Source: an uncultured Polymorphobacter sp.
GTDB taxonomy: Bacteria > Pseudomonadota > Alphaproteobacteria > Sphingomonadales > Sphingomonadaceae
Assembly: GCA_937894055.1 (NCBI GenBank)
Contig: CALDHQ010000151.1
Location: 1-11,336 of the forward strand
DNA: 11,336 nucleotides
Direction of reading: 5' to 3'
Shown: positions 6,103 to 11,336 of the stretch, piece after piece
Numbering within the stretch: the first letter of the stretch is position 1
Layout of the letters: each line of letters opens with the position of its first letter
Program-made: the position numbers and the translations under genes
Notes under the pieces: generated by a model
Told to the model about the DNA's origin: nothing
The model's input: only the letters and a program-made list of their open reading frames with translations
Database searches by the model: none

Positions 6103-7832
6103 GCCGTTTCGCCGTCGAGCGGACGCACCGTTACGACCTGAAACATGCCCGCGTGCATGTGGTAGAGCATGTGGCAGTGGAACGCCCAATCGCCCGGCGC
6201 ATCGGCGGTCAGATCGAACGTGACGGTGCCGCCCGGCAGCACGCTGACAGTATGTTTGCGCGGGTGGAAACCCGGCGTGTCGCTGGTAACCACCTCGAAA
6301 AAATGCCCGTGCAGGTGGATCGGGTGCGCCATCATCGTGTCGTTGACCAGCTTGACCCGCACGCGCTCGTCACGCCGGAACGGCAATTTAGCCTTGAGCG
6401 GGCTGAGACTGACACCGTCGAACGACCACATGTAGCGCTCCATGTTGCCGGTCAGATGGATTTCGAGCGACCGCGACGGTGGCCGGGGATCGGGATTGGG
6501 ATCGAAGGCGACGAGGTCGCGATAGGTGAGCACCTTGTGGCCGACATCCGCGAGCCCCTGTCCCGGCTCGCCTGTGCGGTCGACGGGCATTGGTGCGATC
6601 GTCTGCACGCCTGGCCCCATCCGCACCTGTGGTGCGTTCTTCGGATTGCGCATCGACATGTCCATCGCCGACGTGTCGATGCCCGCCGCCGCCATTGCGG
6701 CCATGCCCGACATGTCCATGCCCATGTCCTTCATCGTCGCCAGCGGCCGCTGACGCAGCGGCGGCACTTCGGCGACCATGCCGGCACGCGGCGCCAGCGT
6801 GGCGCGCGCCATGCCCGACCGGTCGACGGCTTCGGCGACCAGCGTGAACGCGCGGTCGTCGCCTGGCTTGGTCTCGATGATGACATCATAGGTTTCGGCG
6901 ACGGCGATCTGCAGCTCGGCGACTTTCACCGGACGCACATCGTTGCCGTCGGCCTGAACCACCGTCATGTCGATCCCCGGTATGCGAAAATTGAAATAGG
7001 TCATCGCAGCGGCATTGATGATCCGCAGCCGGACACGCTCCCCCGGCGTGAACAGCGCGGTCCAATTGTCCTTCGGGCCATGGCCATTGACGAGATAGGT
7101 GTAGGTAGATCCGGTCACGTCGGAAATATCGGTCGGGTCCATGCGCATATTGGCCCATTCGGCGCGGTCGGCAGCGTTTTGTCCCTCGCCCGCGAGCAAT
7201 CCACCGAGCGTTTGCCGCTGATGGTTGAAATAGCCCGGCTGTTGACGCAGCTTGAGCATGACGGCGTGCGGGTGCATCGCGCTCCAGTCGGACAGCACGA
7301 TGATGTGTTCGCGGTCGTAGGCAACAGGATCGGCACCGGCAGGGTCGATTACGATCGGCCCCATGTGACCGATCTGCTCCTGCAGGCCCGAATGGCTGTG
7401 ATACCAATAGGTGCCGGCCTGACGTACGGGGAAATCGTAGACGAAGGTCTCGCCTGGCCGAATGCCTGGGAAGCTCAGGCCCGGGACACCGTCCATCTGG
7501 AACGGCAGCAACAGCCCATGCCAATGGATCGAGCTATCTTCGGACAGCGTGTTCGTTACCGCCAACCGGACGTTCTGCCCCTGCTTCAGCCGGATCAGCG
7601 GCCCGGGCACGGTGCCATTGACCGTGACCGCATGGCTCATCCGCCCGTCGACCTCAAACGCAGCATGACCGATGGTCAAGGCGATGTCGGTACCGGAAAC
7701 CATCGGCAGCGGCGTGGCGAGCCCGGTTGTGGCACTGCGTGCCCAGCTCGGGAACAGGGCGTTCATGGACAGACCGGCAGCGGCTAATGGCGTCCCGCGC
7801 AGGAATTGGCGACGATCGACAGTGCGGGGCAT
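6099..7832 (-). CDS. copA: Copper-resistance multicopper oxidase CopA/PcoA (Tat-exported)
   Basis: The 577-residue product begins with a twin-arginine signal (DRRQFLRG, R7-R8, then a hydrophobic stretch to about 33). Three cupredoxin domains follow. All copper-site motifs are present: HWHG (103-106), YWYHSHSG (142-149), HPIHLHGHF (503-511), and HCHMLYHMHAGM (552-563), with C553, H503, H558 and axial M563 as the type 1 site. A Met-rich insert (about 367-394, MKDMGMDMSGM and SAMDMSM) is typical of the CopA/PcoA class and probably binds Cu(I). The enzyme would oxidise Cu(I) to Cu(II) in the periplasm. Length and motif order are normal, with no sign of damage. The start at 7832 has only a weak AAAGG nearby and lies 78 bp after the sigma-factor gene, so copAB are probably co-transcribed with the regulator and may also have an internal promoter. 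Confidence 0.97.
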   Translation of the reverse strand: MPRTVDRRQFLRGTPLAAAGLSMNALFPSWARSATTGLATPLPMVSGTDIALTIGHAAFEVDGRMSHAVTVNGTVPGPLIRLKQGQNVRLAVTNTLSEDSSIHWHGLLLPFQMDGVPGLSFPGIRPGETFVYDFPVRQAGTYWYHSHSGLQEQIGHMGPIVIDPAGADPVAYDREHIIVLSDWSAMHPHAVMLKLRQQPGYFNHQRQTLGGLLAGEGQNAADRAEWANMRMDPTDISDVTGSTYTYLVNGHGPKDNWTALFTPGERVRLRIINAAAMTYFNFRIPGIDMTVVQADGNDVRPVKVAELQIAVAETYDVIIETKPGDDRAFTLVAEAVDRSGMARATLAPRAGMVAEVPPLRQRPLATMKDMGMDMSGMAAMAAAGIDTSAMDMSMRNPKNAPQVRMGPGVQTIAPMPVDRTGEPGQGLADVGHKVLTYRDLVAFDPNPDPRPPSRSLEIHLTGNMERYMWSFDGVSLSPLKAKLPFRRDERVRVKLVNDTMMAHPIHLHGHFFEVVTSDTPGFHPRKHTVSVLPGGTVTFDLTADAPGDWAFHCHMLYHMHAGMFQVVTVRPLDGETA

Positions 7833-7910
7833 GGATGGCCTTTGAAAAAATAACGCTGGCGCGAACGGCGAGCGTGCTACCCATGATTACGCAGCCAGTG
7901 GCGGCCGCCC

Positions 7911-8483
7911 TCAACCGGCGTGCATAATTTTTTCCAGCTGCTTGCGGGCGCGATGCACGCGCGTTTCGACGGCCTTTTCGCTGATCGCCAAAACCTGCGC
8001 GGTCTCGCGCTGCGACAGTTCCTCGACCGTCCGCAGCAGCAGCGGCTCCTTGAGGTTGCCGGGCAAGGTGGCGATGGCCGCCCACAACCGGTCGAGCTCG
8101 CGGGCGTCACCGAGCTGCTGCTCGGCGTTTGGAGCGCTATCGGCGACCGTCTCGTTGATGGCTGCGTCGAGCGGTCGCGCAAATGACAGCAAGCCGCGAA
8201 CGGCGCGGCGGCGCGCGCGGTCGCGGCACTTGTTGATCGCGATGCGCACCAGCCAGCTGCGCAGCGGCCGCGCCTGGTCGTATTGGGCAAGAGCGCGGTA
8301 AGCCGCGATAAAGCTGTCCTGCGTCAGGTCGAGCGCGGTATCGGCGTCACCGACATGGCCGCGGATCAGCCGGAATAACGGAGCCTCATGCCGTGCCATG
8401 ATCTCGGCAAATGCGTTCTGGCGCCCGCCGAGCGTCAGCGCTGCCAGTTCGCTGTCCGAACAGGTCGCAAGGTCAAGACTCAT
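7911..8483 (-). CDS. ECF sigma factor, CnrH-like
   Basis: The 190-residue protein has only sigma regions 2 and 4, the ECF layout. Region 2 covers about 20-95 (AFAEIMARHEAPLFRLIRGHVGD, then ALDLTQDSFIAAYRAL, and RPLRSWLVRIAINKCRDRARRR). Region 4 covers about 130-187 (LWAAIATLPGNLKEPLLLRTVEELS, then the helix-turn-helix QVLAISEKAVETRVHRARKQLEKI). The length almost equals Cupriavidus CnrH (about 191). Its start ATG overlaps the stop of the sensor gene (ATGA), so the start is secure and the genes are probably translated together. With its two upstream partners it forms a Y-X-H module; it most likely directs transcription of its own unit including copAB, and possibly the divergent copCD unit. ECF type is firm; CnrH subgroup is inferred from context. 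Confidence 0.92.
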   Translation of the reverse strand: MSLDLATCSDSELAALTLGGRQNAFAEIMARHEAPLFRLIRGHVGDADTALDLTQDSFIAAYRALAQYDQARPLRSWLVRIAINKCRDRARRRAVRGLLSFARPLDAAINETVADSAPNAEQQLGDARELDRLWAAIATLPGNLKEPLLLRTVEELSQRETAQVLAISEKAVETRVHRARKQLEKIMHAG

Positions 8484-8920
8484 TCACCGCCATCGGTGAG
8501 CTTGCGGACGATCAGCTGGTCGAACTTTGCCGCCTGGTCCGGATGCAGCAGCGCACGCATGGCAAACACATGCGCCAGAGTTGCCTTTTGCAGTTCGCCC
8601 ATCACTTGATGCGACCGATCGACCGCCGCCTGGACCTGTGGGCCATCGCCATGCTCGGCCTCGATGGCTTCGGCGAGCCGGGCATTGTCGGCGCGCAGTT
8701 CGAGTTCGAGGGCGCGGCGCCGCACGCCGAACCGTTGTTCAAGCACTTCAAGCTGGGCCTGTTGTGCGGCGTCGAGCTCAAGCCCGTCATGGAGCAGCGC
8801 GTGAAGTTCGGCACCGGGCGGCGGCGCGGGCTTGAACATCGCGTGGCCGACCCAGACGCCAGCGACCGCTGCAACGAAGACCACGAGAGCGGCCAACACT
8901 GTGCGCTGCACGCCGGTCAC
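8480..8920 (-). CDS. Periplasmic heavy-metal sensor, CnrX-like
   Basis: The 146-residue product has one N-terminal membrane anchor (about 7-27) and a helical periplasmic domain of the heavy-metal-resistance (CnrX/NccX, Metal_resist) type. As I recall it, CnrX binds Ni/Co through H42, H46, E63, H119 and M123. The equivalents here are H40 and H44 (HALLH), E61, H117 and M121 (HVFAM), all shifted by exactly two. Overall length also matches CnrX (148). The start is GTG at 8920, overlapping the stop of the anti-sigma gene (GTGA), and its own stop overlaps the sigma start (ATGA). In the known system the sensor passes the metal signal to the membrane anti-sigma protein, freeing the sigma factor. Which metal is sensed here is open, because the surrounding effector genes are for copper. 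Confidence 0.85.
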   Translation of the reverse strand: MTGVQRTVLAALVVFVAAVAGVWVGHAMFKPAPPPGAELHALLHDGLELDAAQQAQLEVLEQRFGVRRRALELELRADNARLAEAIEAEHGDGPQVQAAVDRSHQVMGELQKATLAHVFAMRALLHPDQAAKFDQLIVRKLTDGGE

Positions 8921-9201
8921 CGCGTGCCCAATAACAAATGCGACGGCGCCAGCGGCGTCTCGAGAGAAAATGGTGCGAGCACAGCTGTGGCCTGCACGGG
9001 CGCGACCGGCAGACCGGCGCTGCCGATCCCGACGACCAACGCCAGCGCTGCCAACGCGCCGAACTGCAGCGGCAGTGCGCGCGGGGCGCGGCCGTCGCCC
9101 GCAGCAATCCGCGACATCACTGAAGCGCGGCCCACCGCCAGCCGCGGATCGACGGCGGTGTGCGCCAGCCGGTTCAGAAGTGCGTCGTATTCGTCGTTCA
9201 T
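8917..9201 (-). CDS. Membrane anti-sigma protein, CnrY-like
   Basis: The 94-residue product has a short cytosolic part (1-45, MNDEYDALLNRLAHTAVDP with amphipathic character), one membrane helix (about 46-67, GALAALALVVGIGSAG) and a small periplasmic tail. This size and topology, and its place directly before the sensor and sigma factor, match CnrY (about 95 residues), whose N-terminus wraps the sigma factor CnrH. Anti-sigma proteins of this type diverge fast, so the call relies mainly on context. The start is placed at the ATG 9201; an in-frame ATG at 9231 would add ten basic residues, and neither has a strong Shine-Dalgarno (GAGG lies 13 nt upstream of 9201). A much longer in-frame reading back to 9606 is antisense to copC and rejected. 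First gene of the minus-strand unit. Confidence 0.75.
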   Translation of the reverse strand: MNDEYDALLNRLAHTAVDPRLAVGRASVMSRIAAGDGRAPRALPLQFGALAALALVVGIGSAGLPVAPVQATAVLAPFSLETPLAPSHLLLGTR

Positions 9202-9322
9202 AGCCGTATCTCTACCTCGCTTACCTCTCATACGCAGCGCGCGTTGCTGCCCCTTATTTTGATTCCGGTTGAGGGGAAGCTCCACAAAAGGCGTATCAGT
9301 GATGAAGCCAAGGGAGAAATCA
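9202..9322. promoter_or_regulatory. Divergent control region between the Y-X-H-copAB and copCD-ATPase units
   Basis: These 121 bp separate the two divergent copper units and should hold both promoters. On the minus strand, AACCGGAAT (about 9261-9269) resembles an ECF-type -35 element, but I find no convincing ECF -10 at the usual 16-17 bp spacing, so the promoter is not assigned. TTCC and GGAA (9263-9278) form only a weak inverted repeat. No CueR-type dyad is visible. Confidence 0.4.
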
Positions 9323-9703
9323 ATGTTCACCGCTTTCCGCATTGCTGCCGCATTCACGCTAGTTGCCATGGGCACCGCAGCTGCCGCGCACCCCGCGCTG
9401 GTATCGAGCCTGCCCGCAGCAAACACGACCGTTGCGCCAACCGCGACCATCGAACTGCACTTTTCAGAAAAGCTCGAAGCAGCCTTTTCGGGTGGCACAC
9501 TGCAGATGACGTCGATGCCGGGCATGACCAACCACGCACCGATGAAGATGTCGGGCCTCACCACCAAAGTCGGTGCCGACGGCAAAACGCTAATCATCAC
9601 CACCAAGGCGCCGATGCCGGCGGGCGGCTATACGCTCGATTGGTATGCCGTCGCCGCCGACACGCATCGCGTCACAGGCAGCTTCAGTTTCACGGTCAAA
9701 TAG
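9323..9703 (+). CDS. copC: Periplasmic copper-binding protein CopC
   Basis: The 126-residue product has a Sec signal peptide (1-22, TAAAA) that would leave His23 as the mature N-terminus, as in known CopC proteins where this His is a Cu(II) ligand. The D-x-H pair of the same site is present in AADTHRVTG near the C-terminus. A Met-rich loop, MTSMPGMTNHAPMKM, looks like the Cu(I) site. The HPALVSSLPAANTTV opening, IELHFSEKLE, and the ending GSFSFTVK are family hallmarks of the cupredoxin-like beta-barrel. The start at 9323 is favoured by AGGGAG (9311-9316) 6 nt upstream; in-frame ATGs at 9269 and 9302 would add an unneeded leader. It is followed 3 nt later by copD, so the two are co-translated. 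Role: periplasmic copper carrier working with CopD. Confidence 0.92.
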   Translation: MFTAFRIAAAFTLVAMGTAAAAHPALVSSLPAANTTVAPTATIELHFSEKLEAAFSGGTLQMTSMPGMTNHAPMKMSGLTTKVGADGKTLIITTKAPMPAGGYTLDWYAVAADTHRVTGSFSFTVK

Positions 9704-9706
9704 CCA

Positions 9707-10630
9707 GTGACAGAGGTACTGACGATCGCACTTCGGTTCGGGCTGTATCTCGACCTGATGTTGCTGTTCGGCGTGCCGGCGTTCGCACTGTATAATTTTC
9801 GGCAGCGCCCAGCGGACCTGACGCCAACGCTGCCGGTACGCACCTTTGTGCTGGCGACGGCCGCGACCGGAGTCCTGCTGTCAGTTGCGGGTGTCATCAC
9901 TATGGCCGCGGCAATGAGCGGCGCGGAGCTTGCCGCCGTGGGTCGCGCGGAAATTACGGCAGTCCTGACCGCGACCGCGTTCGGCACCGCTGCGCTGCTG
10001 CGGCTCGCCGCGCTGGTGTTTGTGCTGTCGTTCATGTTCCCGGCGCCAATTAACCGCGCCCGGATGATGGTGGTGCTGGCCTTTGCGGCAATTGCGCTGG
10101 GGACGCTGGCATGGAGTGGCCATGCGGCAATGGCCGACAGCCGCGCCGCGCAACTTCATCTGGTTGCCGATATACTGCACTTGTGGGCGGCGGGCGTGTG
10201 GATCGGCGCGCTGGCGGCACTGCTGATGCTGATTGGCTCAGCCGGCAAATTTTCCGGCGCGCGCGGCGCAGCACTGTACCACGCACTCGCCGCGTTCGCA
10301 CTACCCGGATCGATACTGGTCGCCACGCTGCTGCTCACCGGCGTGGTCAACGGCCTAGTACTGATTGGCCCCGCGCATCTGGCTGACTTGCCAGCCTCGC
10401 GCTACGGCCAGCTCTTGCTGGTCAAGCTGGTGTTGTTCGCAGCGATGCTCGGATTGGCGGCGCTTAACCGCTATCGCCTGACCCCCGATCTACAATCGGC
10501 GCTGGTGTCTGGTGCTACATCGGGCATGGCACTGCGCCGTAGCTTGCGCTTCGAGGCGACAATCGGCGTGACGATCCTCGCGCTGGTGGCGTGGCTTGGA
10601 ACTCTCGCACCTTCCGGGAGTTTGACGTGA
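9707..10630 (+). CDS. copD: Copper resistance inner-membrane protein CopD
   Basis: The 307-residue hydrophobic protein has about eight membrane helices, as expected for the CopD family. Family landmarks are WSGHAAM (about residues 128-134), the helix HLVADILHLWAAGVWIGAL with its conserved His and Trp, and NRYRLTPDL after the seventh helix. CopD is thought to take copper from CopC across or at the inner membrane. It starts with GTG at 9707, 3 nt after the copC stop, without a clear Shine-Dalgarno, so it is probably translated by coupling to copC. Length is normal with no sign of damage. A gap of 72 bp with a hairpin separates it from the ATPase gene. Confidence 0.9.
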   Translation: MTEVLTIALRFGLYLDLMLLFGVPAFALYNFRQRPADLTPTLPVRTFVLATAATGVLLSVAGVITMAAAMSGAELAAVGRAEITAVLTATAFGTAALLRLAALVFVLSFMFPAPINRARMMVVLAFAAIALGTLAWSGHAAMADSRAAQLHLVADILHLWAAGVWIGALAALLMLIGSAGKFSGARGAALYHALAAFALPGSILVATLLLTGVVNGLVLIGPAHLADLPASRYGQLLLVKLVLFAAMLGLAALNRYRLTPDLQSALVSGATSGMALRRSLRFEATIGVTILALVAWLGTLAPSGSLT

Positions 10631-10637
10631 TGGACGG

Positions 10638-10666
10638 CAAATCCACATCGCGCTCGGGTGGATTTG
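10638..10666 (+). repeat. Hairpin between copD and the P-type ATPase gene
   Basis: CAAATCCAC (10638-10646) and GTGGATTTG (10658-10666) are perfect 9-bp arms with an 11-nt loop, starting 7 nt after the copD stop. No T-run follows. It may be a partial terminator, an mRNA-processing stem that sets ATPase level, or an operator. Confidence 0.45.
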
Positions 10667-10702
10667 TGTCGGAATCGGGCACAACGCAGCAGGACCAAAG
10701 CA

Positions 10703-11336
10703 ATGCGTGATGCCCCACAACCGAACAGCCCGTCGCATGACCACGGCACCGCCGCCGACAGTCATAATTTGGCTGGCAAGGTGACCGATCCGGTGTGCGG
10801 CATGAGCGTTGATCCTGCCACGACGGCGCATCACGCCGACCATGACGGCCACGCCTATCATTTCTGCAGCGCTGGATGCCGCGTGAAATTCGTCGCCGAC
10901 CCGTCGCACTATTTGAAGCCCAAATCATCCGCAACTCCCGTAGTCGCTGAGGGTGTGATCTGGACGTGCCCGATGCACCCGCAAATCCGCCAGCCCGGCC
11001 CCGGCAGCTGCCCGATCTGCGGCATGGCGCTCGAGCCCGAGACGCCGCTTGCGGACGCCGGCCCCAATGCCGAACTGGTCGACATGACGCGCCGCTTCTG
11101 GGTCGGTCTGGTGCTGGCGCTGCCGGTGTTCGCGCTCGAAATGGGCGGGCATCTGACCGGGCTGATGATGATGGTGCCGCGTACCACGTCGAACTGGGTC
11201 CAGTTTGCGCTCGCGACCCCGGTGGTGCTGTGGGCGGGCTGGCCGTTCTTCGTGCGCGGCTGGGCCTCGATCCGGAACCGTCAGCTCAACATGTTCACGC
11301 TGATCGCGATGGGCGTTGGCGTCGCTTGGGCTTATA
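10703..11336 (+). CDS. Copper-translocating P1B-type ATPase with YHS and HMBD N-terminal domains (partial)
   Basis: Open to the window end, giving 211 residues of what should be a protein of roughly 750-850. A His-containing lead (SHDHG) is followed by a YHS domain (about 26-72: DPVCGMSVDP, then HAYHFCSAGCRVKF with C55 and C59). Next is a heavy-metal-binding HMBD motif (86-112: WTCPMHPQI and GSCPICGMALEP). Then the first membrane helices appear (about 131-148 and 168-186), ending in LNMFTLIAMGVGVAWAY, close to family sequence. The catalytic CPC and DKTG parts lie beyond the window. It would export Cu(I) or Ag(I) from the cytosol. ATG 10703 has AGGA (10691-10694) 8 nt upstream. It is third in the copC-copD unit. 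Tandem YHS plus HMBD instead of the usual CxxC HMA domain is typical of the CopF/SilP-like branch. Confidence 0.95.
   Translation, partial: MRDAPQPNSPSHDHGTAADSHNLAGKVTDPVCGMSVDPATTAHHADHDGHAYHFCSAGCRVKFVADPSHYLKPKSSATPVVAEGVIWTCPMHPQIRQPGPGSCPICGMALEPETPLADAGPNAELVDMTRRFWVGLVLALPVFALEMGGHLTGLMMMVPRTTSNWVQFALATPVVLWAGWPFFVRGWASIRNRQLNMFTLIAMGVGVAWAY

Noticed and set aside
6153..7787. A 544-codon open frame on the + strand
   Set aside because: It lies entirely antisense to copA, whose copper-site motifs are all intact. The product is Arg/His/Asp-rich without recognisable domains, as expected for a shadow in GC-rich DNA.
8411..9262. A 283-codon + strand open frame opposite the sigma, sensor and anti-sigma genes
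   Set aside because: It runs antisense to three genes joined by 4-bp overlaps with family-matching lengths; its product has no domain.
9202..9606. Long N-terminal extension of the anti-sigma gene
   Set aside because: The extension is antisense to copC, covers the divergent promoter region, and would destroy the expected size and topology; ATG at 9201 fits better.
10490..10909. Minus-strand open frames across the copD end and ATPase start
   Set aside because: Antisense to CopD helices and to the YHS domain; no recognisable features.

Overview
The window looks like a GC-rich alphaproteobacterial accessory region, most likely from the Sphingomonadales. This rests on protein character only: the CopA/CopB pair, a CHC2-type zinc-finger protein coupled to an HD phosphohydrolase, and heavy use of GTG/TTG starts and ATGA overlaps. 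No search was possible. Apart from the leftmost ~170 bp, one AT-rich gap and the right edge, the window is densely coding.

Layout. (1) Positions 1 to about 170 do not continue the adjoining bacterial gene. On the + strand they read like a eukaryotic intron end followed by a basic exon, so a chimeric or rearranged junction is possible. (2) Positions 64-2318 hold three genes typical of plasmid or integrative-element backbones: a C-terminally truncated zinc-finger/Toprim-type protein, an HD phosphohydrolase overlapping it by ATGA, and a divergent secreted lytic transglycosylase with no other secretion genes beside it. A palindrome-rich intergenic region separates the two directions. (3) Positions 2536-4924 carry an uncharacterised ATP-grasp-type protein (TTG start), a secreted NTF2/SnoaL-like protein (TTG start), and, convergent to them, a small exported protein of unknown function. 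(4) Positions 5010-5196 form an AT-rich island with a long imperfect palindrome. (5) Positions 5197-9201, minus strand, hold one tightly packed transcription unit in the order anti-sigma (CnrY-like), periplasmic metal sensor (CnrX-like), ECF sigma factor (CnrH-like), multicopper oxidase CopA, outer-membrane CopB. (6) From 9323 rightward, diverging from the same 121-bp intergenic region, are CopC, CopD and a YHS/HMBD-type copper P-type ATPase cut off by the window end.

How the genes work together. The right two thirds form a copper-detoxification island. CopA would oxidise periplasmic Cu(I), CopB would act at the outer membrane, CopC/CopD would handle periplasmic copper and its passage across the inner membrane, and the P-type ATPase would export cytosolic Cu(I). 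Control is probably by the Y-X-H module: the periplasmic sensor holds, via the membrane anti-sigma protein, the sigma factor until metal binds.

The most notable point is that the sensor keeps, at constant spacing, all five residues that bind Ni/Co in Cupriavidus CnrX (here H40, H44, E61, H117, M121), although every identifiable effector gene around it is a copper gene.
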